From LMUY01 sp965198565 (GTDB lineage: Bacteria > Pseudomonadota > Alphaproteobacteria > Acetobacterales > Acetobacteraceae), in the NCBI GenBank assembly GCA_965198565.1, contig OZ240665.1, forward strand, positions 3,224,001 through 3,288,000: a stretch of DNA of 64,000 nt, in the 5' to 3' direction. The translations under genes and the position numbers were made by a program. The notes under the pieces were generated by a model. It was not told where the DNA came from. It made no database searches and was given only the letters and a program-made list of their open reading frames with translations. Shown here one piece after another: positions 53,672 through 61,235 of the stretch; the first letter of the stretch is position 1, and each line of letters starts with the position of its first letter.

Positions 53672-55126
53672 ATGCGCATCGCGTCGATCGAACAGGACTT
53701 GGCCGCCAAGCGGGCCGTGATCTCCCCGCGCTACGCCCCACCCCCCACTCCGCTGCGCAGCCGACTGATCCATGGTGGCGCCCTGGTGCTCTGGGTGCTG
53801 CTGTTCGCACGGGCGTTCGGCGGCGGCGGGCTGTTCGCCTGGTCGGCCGGCCTGGCCTATATCGGCTACGACACCGTGCTGCTGGTGTTCGTGTTCTGGC
53901 AGACGCTCGCCTTGCTTCGCCGCACCGCCCCCGTCGCCGCCGGCGCTCTGCCGCCCGCCTCCGTCATCGTCGCCGCGCATAACGAGGCGCGCGTGCTGCC
54001 CGCCACCTTGCGCACCCTGCTGGCGCAAACCAGCCCGGCCGCCATGATCCTGATCGCCGATGACGGCTCCACCGACGGCACCGCCGCCCTGCTGCGCGAG
54101 CGCTACGGCCTGCTGCCCCCGCCGGTGGGCCAGGTCAGCGACCCCAGCACGAGCCATCCATCCTTGCGCTGGCTGCGGCTCCCGCATGGCGGCAAGGCGG
54201 AGGCGCTGAACGTCGCCTGCAGCGTAACCGACACCGAATTGGTCCTGACCGTGGACGCCGACACCCTGCTCGAGCCGCAAGCCCTGGGTGCGATGCAGCA
54301 AGCCTTCGCCGCCGACCCGGCGCTCGTCGCCGCCACCGGGGTGTTGACACCGGAGTGCAACGCTTCCGTCTCCGGCCGCTTGCTGCAGTGGTTCCAGACC
54401 TACGAATACGTGCGCAACTTCCTCTCGCGCTACGCCTGGATGCGGCTGGACGGCTTGCTGCTGATATCGGGCGCCTTCGCCTGTTATCGCCGCCGGGCCT
54501 TGCTCGAGGTGGGCGGCTTCGACCCGGACTGCCTGGTCGAGGATTACGAACTCACCCACCGCATGCGCGACTACGCCGGCCGGCGCGGCCTGGTCTGGCG
54601 CACCGGCGTGGTCGGCGCCTCCCACGCCCGCACCGACGCGCCGGCCACGGTCGCCGCCTTCCTGCGCCAGCGCCGCCGCTGGTTCGGCGGGTTCCTGCAG
54701 ACGCAGCTTTGGTATCGCCACATGGTGGGCAACCCGGCGTATGGCCGGCTCGGGACCCGCATGCTGCTGGTGAAGGCGATCGACACCCTGCAGCCCCTGT
54801 ATGGTCTCACCGGCGCCGTGCTGCTGCTGGGCTACCTGGCGCTCGGCCGTTTCGCCATCGTGACCCCGGTGGTCGGCGTGATCGCTGCGAAGATATTGCT
54901 CGACCTCGCGTTCTATCTTTGGTCGCTGCACCTGTATCGCCGCTGGCTCGGCCATTCCTCCGGCCTCTACCTCATCCCCGCCACCTTGGCCGCGCTGATC
55001 GAGCCGTTCAGCTTCCAGTTGCTCCGCCACGCGGGTGCGGCTTTGGGTTGGGTGTCGTTCCTCACCGGCGCCCGCTCCTGGGGCGCCCGCGAAGCCGCCA
55101 GCGCCCCCGTGCACGCGGCCGAGTAA
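53672..55126 (+). CDS. Membrane GT2 glycosyltransferase (PgaC/cellulose synthase-like)
   Basis: A 484-residue processive-type GT2. Two helices (about 35-75) precede the GT-A domain: PPASVIVAAHNEARVLPATLRTLL, IADDGSTDGTAALL, VDADTLL (DxD), ISGAFACYRRRALLEVGGFD, CLVEDYELTHRMRD (acidic ED) and the QxxRW-type QRRRRWFGGFLQTQLW. Two or three helices close the protein. It probably polymerises or exports a hexosamine or hexose polymer. No accessory export genes are adjacent. The divergent neighbour is the cytochrome b561 gene. Confidence 0.88.
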   Translation: MRIASIEQDLAAKRAVISPRYAPPPTPLRSRLIHGGALVLWVLLFARAFGGGGLFAWSAGLAYIGYDTVLLVFVFWQTLALLRRTAPVAAGALPPASVIVAAHNEARVLPATLRTLLAQTSPAAMILIADDGSTDGTAALLRERYGLLPPPVGQVSDPSTSHPSLRWLRLPHGGKAEALNVACSVTDTELVLTVDADTLLEPQALGAMQQAFAADPALVAATGVLTPECNASVSGRLLQWFQTYEYVRNFLSRYAWMRLDGLLLISGAFACYRRRALLEVGGFDPDCLVEDYELTHRMRDYAGRRGLVWRTGVVGASHARTDAPATVAAFLRQRRRWFGGFLQTQLWYRHMVGNPAYGRLGTRMLLVKAIDTLQPLYGLTGAVLLLGYLALGRFAIVTPVVGVIAAKILLDLAFYLWSLHLYRRWLGHSSGLYLIPATLAALIEPFSFQLLRHAGAALGWVSFLTGARSWGAREAASAPVHAAE

Positions 55127-55146
55127 GGCTCCGCTCCCGCTAAAAG

Positions 55147-55252
55147 CCCTCTCCCTCTGGGAGAGGGTTGGGTGAGGGGGCCTGGGGGGGCCTGGGGGGG
55201 CAAGACTGGTGCGTGTGGACCCTCACCCCGACCCTCTCCCAGAGGGAGAGGG
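55147..55252. repeat. Palindromic GGGAGAGGG repeat, inverted pair (locus F)
   Basis: CCCTCTCCCTCTGGGAGAGGG with a GGGTGAGGGGG flank (from 55147) faces an inverted copy (55219-55252). Between them CCTGGGGGGG occurs twice in tandem (55181-55200). The second copy forms the last codons and stop of the lipoprotein gene at 55223. Confidence 0.75.
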
Positions 55253-55684
55253 AGCAGCAGGAGGCACCGCGGGGGGCACTTGCGGCAGCGGCGGCGGCGG
55301 CTCGGGGTGGTTCATGCAGCTCCGCACGATCGGCGCGCAATACGCGAACGGCGCCGCAAATGCGTTGTTCTCCCCGGTATAGCGGATGCTCACCACCGAG
55401 CCCTGCTCCACCTTCGCGGTGAGATGGCAGTATCCGCCATTGGTGAAGCTCACCCCGCCCACGATCGGGATGGAATACGTGCTCGAGCTGGTCGACGTGG
55501 CATACCAGGTCAGCACGTCGGTGCTGCCGAAACTGGTGTGCTGGTCCGGCGCCCCCAGGCAAGATTCAAGCTGCAGTTCGGACAACCCGACCAGCTTCTC
55601 CCGCGCCCGCATGGCCACGTGAGAGTCCTCTAGCGAACACCCCGCCATCAGCAACACCAGCACCGTCCAAGCCACCCGCCGCAT
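55223..55684 (-). CDS. Small lipoprotein, function unknown
   Basis: A 153-residue lipoprotein with lipobox LLMAGC (Cys near residue 16) after a short signal peptide. The mature domain (LEDSHVAMRAREKLVGLSELQLESCLGAPDQ, then STDVLTWYA, FTNGGYCHLTAKVEQGSVVSIRYTG) is reminiscent of SmpA/BamE-like folds, but I do not claim homology. A Pro-rich tail follows, and the last residues SPSGRGSG and the stop are encoded by the intergenic repeat. The ATG overlaps the upstream gamma-glutamyltransferase-like stop by one base (TGATG). Confidence 0.75.
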   Translation of the reverse strand: MRRVAWTVLVLLMAGCSLEDSHVAMRAREKLVGLSELQLESCLGAPDQHTSFGSTDVLTWYATSTSSSTYSIPIVGGVSFTNGGYCHLTAKVEQGSVVSIRYTGENNAFAAPFAYCAPIVRSCMNHPEPPPPLPQVPPAVPPAAPSPSGRGSG

Positions 55685-57459
55685 CAGCGCCCCACTGCGT
55701 AGCCTTGCATGCCGCGCGGATTGGCCCCGGCATGCATCACCCCATCCACCACGTCCGCCGCCGACAGCCTTCCCTCCGACCAGTCCTCGCCCACACTCAC
55801 CGCATGCCCCCGCCGGGCAAGCTCCTCGGCCACGGCCGGGCTGTAGCGGCCCTCCAGCACCAGCTTGCCGGGCCGCGCCACCCGCGGCCAGAAGCTGCTC
55901 GGCCAGTGCTCGGAATGGAACGCCGGCATGTCGATCGCCTGCTGGATGCCCAGGCGATGATGCACCCGGCGCAGGAAGAAGATCGCCTGCCACTGGTCCT
56001 GTTGCTCGCCACCCGGCGTGCCGAACGCCATCCAGGGCTTGCCGTCCCGCAGCGCCATCGCGGGCGACAGCGTGGTGCGCGGCCGCTTGCCCGGCGCCAG
56101 GCTGTTCGGCAGCCCCGGCCGCAGCCAGAACATCTGCCCCCGCGTGCCCAGGCAGAACCCCAAGCCCGGAACCGCCGGCGAGGACTGCAGCCAGCCGCCC
56201 GACGGCGTGGCGCTCACCATGTTGCCCCAGCGGTCGATCACGTCGATATGCACCGTGTCGGCCCCGATGATGCCCAGCCGCGCCACCGTAGGCTCGCCCG
56301 CCCCGGGCGCCCGGGTCAGCAGCTCCGCACGCGACGCCGCCTCATGATCCACCCAGGGCGTCTCGCCGTCCACGCGGCCGGGCCGCAGCGCGAACGAAGC
56401 GTCCGCGCCCACCAGTTTGCGGCGCTCGGCGTTGTAGGCGGCCGACAGCAGCGTCTGCATCGGGATGGCGCTGAACGCCGGGTCGCCATAGAACGCCTCC
56501 CGGTCGGCATAGGCGAGCTTCATGCACTCGACCACGGTGTGCACGAAGTCTGGCCCGAGCGGGTCCATAGCAGCGATATCGAACCCGGCGAGCAGCGCCA
56601 GTTGCTGCAGCAGCACGGGGCCTTGGCTCCAAGGCCCGCATTTCAGCACGGTGTGGCCCGCATAGTCATAGCCGAGCGGCGCCTCCACCGTCGGCTCCCA
56701 AGCCGCCATGTCGGTGGCGGTGAGCAGCCCGTGATGCGGCCGCCCGGACGCGTCCATCGCGGCGGTCTGGGCCAGGAAGTCCCCGATCGCCTCGGCCACG
56801 AAGCCGCCATACCAGGCCCGCCGCGCCGCCTCGATGCGCGCTTCCCGGCTCTCCCCCACCGCCTCCTGCAGCACGCGCTGCCAGGTTTGCGCCAGCACCG
56901 GGTTGCGGAACAGGCGGCCCACATCCGGCACGTCCCCGCCCGGCAGCCAGATCGCGGCGCTGCTCGGCCACTCCGTCTCGAACAGCGGCCGGACCCCCTC
57001 GATCGTGGCGGGAATGCGCGGCACCAGCGGAACGCCATGCTCGGCATAGCCCATGGCGAATTCGAGCACGTCCCCCAGCTCCCACGTGCCCCAATCCCGC
57101 AGCAGCAGGCACCACGCCCCGAACGCCCCCGGCACCACGGCAGGCAGGAACCCGGTGGCGGGGATCAGGTCGAGGTCCAGCGCTGCGAATGCCTCGAGCG
57201 TGGCGCCCGCCGGGGCGGGACCCTGCCCACAGATCACGTGCTGCGTGCCCGTGCGGGCGCTATGCAGGATGATCGGCGCATCGCCGCCGGGCCCGTTCAG
57301 GTGCGGCTCGGCCACCTGCAGCGTGAAGGCCGCCGCCACCGCCGCGTCGAACGCGTTGCCGCCCCGCTCGAGCACTGCCTGCCCCACCCCACTGGCCAGC
57401 CAATGCGTCGTGGCGACAACGCCGAACGTGCCGGTGATCTCGGGGCGGGTGGTGAACAT
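55684..57459 (-). CDS. Gamma-glutamyltransferase family protein
   Basis: A 591-residue Ntn-hydrolase of the gamma-glutamyltransferase family. It has LERGGNAFDAAVAAAFTLQVAEPHLNGPGGD, PAVVPGAFGAW and, at the expected autocleavage site, GADTVHIDVIDRWGNMVSATPSGGW. The first Thr of the usual DTTH motif, the nucleophile, is kept, while the second is Val. No signal peptide is present, so it is probably cytoplasmic, unlike the periplasmic E. coli enzyme. Members act on glutathione or other gamma-glutamyl or acylated compounds. It is followed by a coupled lipoprotein gene and preceded by DUF1045. Confidence 0.88.
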   Translation of the reverse strand: MFTTRPEITGTFGVVATTHWLASGVGQAVLERGGNAFDAAVAAAFTLQVAEPHLNGPGGDAPIILHSARTGTQHVICGQGPAPAGATLEAFAALDLDLIPATGFLPAVVPGAFGAWCLLLRDWGTWELGDVLEFAMGYAEHGVPLVPRIPATIEGVRPLFETEWPSSAAIWLPGGDVPDVGRLFRNPVLAQTWQRVLQEAVGESREARIEAARRAWYGGFVAEAIGDFLAQTAAMDASGRPHHGLLTATDMAAWEPTVEAPLGYDYAGHTVLKCGPWSQGPVLLQQLALLAGFDIAAMDPLGPDFVHTVVECMKLAYADREAFYGDPAFSAIPMQTLLSAAYNAERRKLVGADASFALRPGRVDGETPWVDHEAASRAELLTRAPGAGEPTVARLGIIGADTVHIDVIDRWGNMVSATPSGGWLQSSPAVPGLGFCLGTRGQMFWLRPGLPNSLAPGKRPRTTLSPAMALRDGKPWMAFGTPGGEQQDQWQAIFFLRRVHHRLGIQQAIDMPAFHSEHWPSSFWPRVARPGKLVLEGRYSPAVAEELARRGHAVSVGEDWSEGRLSAADVVDGVMHAGANPRGMQGYAVGR

Positions 57460-57468
57460 GATGGCTCC

Positions 57469-58131
57469 TTACCCGCCGAGCGGCAGGCGTTCTGCAAGCA
57501 GGAACGGTGACCCTGGCGCGGCCTGGCTGAACAGGCAAATCGAACCGACCCGGCGCGTCAACGCGCAAGCCGCCGTAAACTGCGCCTCCGCCGCTGGCAG
57601 CGCCGTCGCGCGCTCCTCGGCCGAGAGCCGCCGGGTGAGCGTCATGTGGAAGCGCCAGGTGGTGAGCACGTAGGGATAGCCCCAGTCGAGCAGCAAGGCG
57701 TCCTGCTCCGGGCTCAGCCCGGCCCGCCGCCGCCGCGCGATCTCCGCCGGGTCGGGCGGCAGGCGATGGGTGTCCAGCTCGGTCACGCAGGCATCGGCCA
57801 GCGCTTGCAGCGGCGGGCAGGGGCTCGACTCGCGGAGCGCCAGGAAGCCGCTGAGATCGACCACCTCCAGCCGCGGCAGCTCGAACGGCGCCAACCGGCC
57901 CGCCAGCGCCGCCGCGTCCTCCACCAGCGCGTGCCAGGTGTGGGCCAGCCGCATCGGCGGTTTCAGCGTGGCGTGGAACCCATACAACCGCGGCTCGGCG
58001 GTGATCTCGTCGCGCTCAGCCTGCGGGTAGGCCCGTCCGCTCGCCGGGTCCCGCCCCAGCCAGTCGCACCCGGTGCGCCAGAGCGGGTCATCCAACTCCG
58101 GCGCGTAGTAGATGGCGGCTCGAGCGGTCAA
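57469..58131 (-). CDS. DUF1045 family protein (phosphonate-associated)
   Basis: A 220-residue protein of DUF1045, a 2H-phosphoesterase-like family often found in phosphonate (phn) loci. It begins ARAAIYYAPELDDPLW and has two His-x-Thr motifs typical of the fold: GFHATLKPPMRL and RFHMTLTRRL. TTG 58131, with GCGAGG about eight bases upstream, fits the conserved N-terminus; ATG 58179 would lie inside the toxin remnant and add a non-conserved segment. phnM lies about 550 bp upstream, separated by a toxin-antitoxin pair. The reaction is unknown. Confidence 0.83.
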   Translation of the reverse strand: MTARAAIYYAPELDDPLWRTGCDWLGRDPASGRAYPQAERDEITAEPRLYGFHATLKPPMRLAHTWHALVEDAAALAGRLAPFELPRLEVVDLSGFLALRESSPCPPLQALADACVTELDTHRLPPDPAEIARRRRAGLSPEQDALLLDWGYPYVLTTWRFHMTLTRRLSAEERATALPAAEAQFTAACALTRRVGSICLFSQAAPGSPFLLAERLPLGG

Positions 58132-58147
58132 AGCGTTGCCTCGCCCA

Positions 58148-58443
58148 TCACAGTCGACCTGGAATGTCCGCTTGATCATGGAAAATGGCCAGGATCACCG
58201 ACGGCGCGCTGCTGGTGTAGGCGAACCAATACCGTCCCGACTTGGTCCAGCGCTCGCCAGGATGGGCTAGCCCGGGGTAGGGACGTGGCGCACTCAAATC
58301 TGCCGCCTTCCTTGCTCGATATCGCTCGAAGCTCGACGCACCGCGGCGACGAGATTGCTGACCGCCTCGGGGCGCTGCCTCGCCAGATAGTAAGCGAGAA
58401 GTGCGTCAAGCTGCTTTTCCGCCTCGGCACTGAGGCGGGTCAC
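58148..58443 (-). pseudogene. RelE/ParE-family toxin, frameshifted
   Basis: From GTG 58443 the frame codes for 49 residues (RLSAEAEKQLDALLAYYLAR, then AVSNLVAAVRRASSDIEQ) and stops at 58294. The rest of a ParE/RelE toxin continues in another frame: LSAPRPYPGLAHPGERWTKSG, then RYWFAYTSSAPSVILAIFHD and QADIPGRL, ending at 58148. Joining them needs a -1 shift near 58300-58310, equal to loss of one base. PRPYPGLAHPGERW...GRYWFAY is characteristic of these toxins. The product is probably inactive, unless it is a sequencing error. It overlaps the antitoxin stop (GTGA). Confidence 0.8.
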
Positions 58444-58631
58444 TGCCCAGAGCGTGCAGCCGCCCTCTGGATGCGCTCGGCTTCAAACCGCGTGGCAGCC
58501 TCCTCCAGCCGGGCAAGCACCGGCTGGAGCGGAACCGTCCGGTCGGCCGCGACGTCTGAACGTGCCCGCTCCAAGGCAACGATCCACTCGGCGGCAGGCG
58601 CTTGGCGGATAGCATCTGTATCGTCATCCAT
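58440..58631 (-). CDS. Antitoxin of a type II toxin-antitoxin pair
   Basis: A 63-residue acidic-start protein that is predicted mostly helical (AAEWIVALERARSDVAADRTVPLQPVLARLEEAATRFEA). It lacks a recognisable DNA-binding motif, but its size, position and four-base overlap with the ParE/RelE toxin remnant identify it as the partner antitoxin. The pair sits between phnM and DUF1045, as if inserted. ATG 58643 would add four residues. Confidence 0.65.
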   Translation of the reverse strand: MDDDTDAIRQAPAAEWIVALERARSDVAADRTVPLQPVLARLEEAATRFEAERIQRAAARSGQ

Positions 58632-58679
58632 GGCGGGTACCATGCTTCTGCCGCACCCACCGTTCCAGTCGTCGCCCGC

Positions 58680-59810
58680 TCAGATCACCCGCTCCCCCGC
58701 GCGCCACACCTGGCGCACCACCGGCAGCCCCTCATGCAGCCGCAGCCGCACCAAATCCGCCCGCAGCCCTGGCGCGATCCGCCCGCGATCCGCCAGCCCG
58801 GCCATGGCAGCCGGCCGCTCCGTCACCAGCGCCACCGCCTCGGGCAGGCTGATCAGCTCCGCCCGCGCGCAGGCGAACGCCGCCTCCACCAGGCTGGCCG
58901 GCACGTAATCCGAGGCGAACGCGTCCACCGCGCCCTCCCGCACCAGTTCGGCGGCCGAGATATTGCCGCTATGACTGCCGCCGCGCACGATGTTGGGCGC
59001 CCCGGCGATCACAGCCATGCCATGCCCCCGCGCCGCCCGCGCCGCCGCCATCGAGACCGGGAACTCGCTGATGCGGATCCCGTCGCGGTGGTTCTCGTCC
59101 ACCTCCGCCTCGGTGCGGTCGTCATGGCTGGCCAGCACCGTGCCGCCGGGCCGCACCCGCTCCAGCAGCGCCCGCCGGTTGGCGTCCCGATACCGCTCCC
59201 GCAACGCCGCCAACTCGACGATGCGCCGCTCGATCTCGTCGGCCGCGCTGCCCTCGCGTCGCCGCATGGCGCGATAGCGGTCCAGATCCGCGTATTGCCC
59301 CACGCCCGGGCAGTGATCCATTAGGCTGATCATGCGCACCCGCTCGTGGTCGGCCACCGGGTCCAGCAGCTCCATCAGGTCGGCGGCGGGCAGCTCGCAG
59401 CGCAGATGCAGGTAGTGGTCGCTCTTCATCAACCCGGTGGACGCCAGCGCGTCGCCATCCACCACGCCCTCGAGAAAGGTGCGGATGCGGTCCTTCTCGA
59501 AGCCGAGATCGCCCAGGCACAGCGCGTCCAGCACCGTGGTCACCCCGGCGGCCGCACACTGCGCGTCGTGCGCCACCATCGCCGAGCGGGACGGCCAGCG
59601 CGCGTTGCTCCGCGGCTGCACCTGCCGCTCGAGGTTGTCGGTATGCAGGTCCACCACGCCGGCGATGAGGTAGTCGCCATCCATGTCAATCGCCCCGGCC
59701 GCCTGCGTGGCGCCCTCCGCCACCTCGGCGATCCGGTCGCCATCAAGCAGGACCGTGCCGTGGATGACGGCGCCGGGCAGCACGATGCGGGCGTTGGTGA
59801 GGCATGTCAT
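58680..59810 (-). CDS. phnM: Alpha-D-ribose 1-methylphosphonate 5-triphosphate diphosphatase PhnM
   Basis: A 376-residue amidohydrolase-fold enzyme of the C-P lyase pathway that removes pyrophosphate from the phosphonylated ribose triphosphate. Features: ARIVLPGAVIHGTVLLDGDRIAEV, metal site VDLHTDNLERQVQPR, SDHYLHLRCE, LMDHCPGVGQ, VLASHDDRTEAEV, GAPNIVRGGSHSGN and LASDYVPAS-type FASDYVPASLVEA. The C-P lyase core genes (phnGHIJKL) are not in the window, so phnM is detached here, together with DUF1045 downstream. ATG 59810 is chosen from the conserved start; the frame is open to 60146. Confidence 0.92.
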   Translation of the reverse strand: MTCLTNARIVLPGAVIHGTVLLDGDRIAEVAEGATQAAGAIDMDGDYLIAGVVDLHTDNLERQVQPRSNARWPSRSAMVAHDAQCAAAGVTTVLDALCLGDLGFEKDRIRTFLEGVVDGDALASTGLMKSDHYLHLRCELPAADLMELLDPVADHERVRMISLMDHCPGVGQYADLDRYRAMRRREGSAADEIERRIVELAALRERYRDANRRALLERVRPGGTVLASHDDRTEAEVDENHRDGIRISEFPVSMAAARAARGHGMAVIAGAPNIVRGGSHSGNISAAELVREGAVDAFASDYVPASLVEAAFACARAELISLPEAVALVTERPAAMAGLADRGRIAPGLRADLVRLRLHEGLPVVRQVWRAGERVI

Positions 59811-59970
59811 GCGGGCGTCCCGGTCGGCGAGGGGCGCGCACGGCGCCAATATCAGTTCAGGCGATTGCGCAGGCGACATAGCCCGACCGGCCCCCAGCAT
59901 GCAACGAGGCCGCAGCAATCCGACTGACAAGGCGGCCGCGTTGGCGTAGGCTGACCCGATCCTTTGGGGA

Positions 59971-61158
59971 GTGAGCGCATTGCCACGCAAGACCGGCCGC
60001 CAGTTCTTCGCCAATCCCGGCCCGACCAACATCCCGGACAGCATCCTGCGCGCCATGGACCGCCCCACGGTCGACTTCATGGACGCCGAGTTCGGCGCCG
60101 TGTTCGAGCAGGCGGTCGGCGGCCTCAAGCGCGTGCTGCGCACCACCCAGGACGTGTTCCTCTACACCGCCTCCGGCCACGGCTCGTGGGAGGCGACCTT
60201 GGTCAACCTGTTCTCCCCGGGCGACCTGGTGATCGTGGTCGAGACCGGTTGGTTCAGCGCTGGCTGGTCGGCGATGGCGGAGAAATTCGGCCTGCGCACC
60301 CACGTGGTGACCAACCCGGATTGGCGCCGCGGCGCGGAGTATAGCGCCATCACCGCGGCCCTGCGCGACGCTCCCGACGCAAAGGCCGTGCTCTGCGTCC
60401 ACAACGAGACCTCCACCGGCATGGCGCTCGACCTGCCTTCCGTCCGCGCCGCCATCGACGCCGCCAACTCCCCGGCGCTCCTGCTGGTGGACACCATCAG
60501 CAGCCTCGGCTCGCTCGAGTTCCGGTTCGACGAATGGGGCCTCGATGCGGCGGTCGGCGGCAGCCAGAAGGGCCTGATGCTGCCAACCGGCTTCTCCTTC
60601 ACCGCCGTGTCGCAGAAGGCGATGGTCGCCCATGCCGAGGCCAAGCTGCCAAAGCACTATTTCGACTGGTCGGAGATGACCAAGCGCTCGTTTCGCGCCT
60701 TCATGGGCACCATCCCCACCGCCCTGTTCTACGGCCTGGCCGAGTCCGTGCGCCTGATCGAGGCGGAAGGGCTGGACCAGATGATCGCGCGCCACCACCG
60801 CCTGGCCGAAGCCGTGCGCCGCGCCGTGCGCTGCTGGGCGGGCAACGAGGGCGGCCCGGAGCTGTTCTGCCTCGACCCGGCGCGCCTGTCGGACTCGGTG
60901 ACGGCGGTGCAGATGCCCGCCGGGCACAATGCCGACGCCGTGCGCAAGACCGCGCTCGAGCGTTTCAACGTGTCGACCGGCGGCGGCTTGGGCAAGCTCG
61001 GCGGCCAGGTCCTGCGCATCGGCCACCTCGGCGACCTGAACGAGCCGATGGTGCTCGGCACGCTCGGCGCACTCGAAATGAGCCTCAAGATCAACGGCGT
61101 GCCGCATGCCCGCGGCGGGGTGGACGCCGCGATGGAGTGGCTGTCCGAGGCCGCGTGA
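59971..61158 (+). CDS. Class V aminotransferase (serine-glyoxylate type)
   Basis: A 395-residue PLP enzyme. NPGPTNIPDSILRAMDRPTVDF, TASGHGSWEATLVN, HNETSTGMALDL, LLVDTISSLGSLEFRFD and GGSQKGLMLPTGF with the PLP Lys all match alanine- or serine-glyoxylate aminotransferases. The likely reaction is glyoxylate transamination with serine or alanine, as in the serine cycle or photorespiratory-type salvage. GTG 59971 is the upstream start; TTG 59980 sits at a better distance from GGGGAG and is equally possible. It is divergent from phnM. Confidence 0.88.
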   Translation: MSALPRKTGRQFFANPGPTNIPDSILRAMDRPTVDFMDAEFGAVFEQAVGGLKRVLRTTQDVFLYTASGHGSWEATLVNLFSPGDLVIVVETGWFSAGWSAMAEKFGLRTHVVTNPDWRRGAEYSAITAALRDAPDAKAVLCVHNETSTGMALDLPSVRAAIDAANSPALLLVDTISSLGSLEFRFDEWGLDAAVGGSQKGLMLPTGFSFTAVSQKAMVAHAEAKLPKHYFDWSEMTKRSFRAFMGTIPTALFYGLAESVRLIEAEGLDQMIARHHRLAEAVRRAVRCWAGNEGGPELFCLDPARLSDSVTAVQMPAGHNADAVRKTALERFNVSTGGGLGKLGGQVLRIGHLGDLNEPMVLGTLGALEMSLKINGVPHARGGVDAAMEWLSEAA

Positions 61159-61235
61159 TGATTTGGCTGCTACGTTAACCCTTCCGTAACCTGACGGTGG
61201 CAGCATGGGCGAGCCCAAAATGAGGTGCTCGAACC

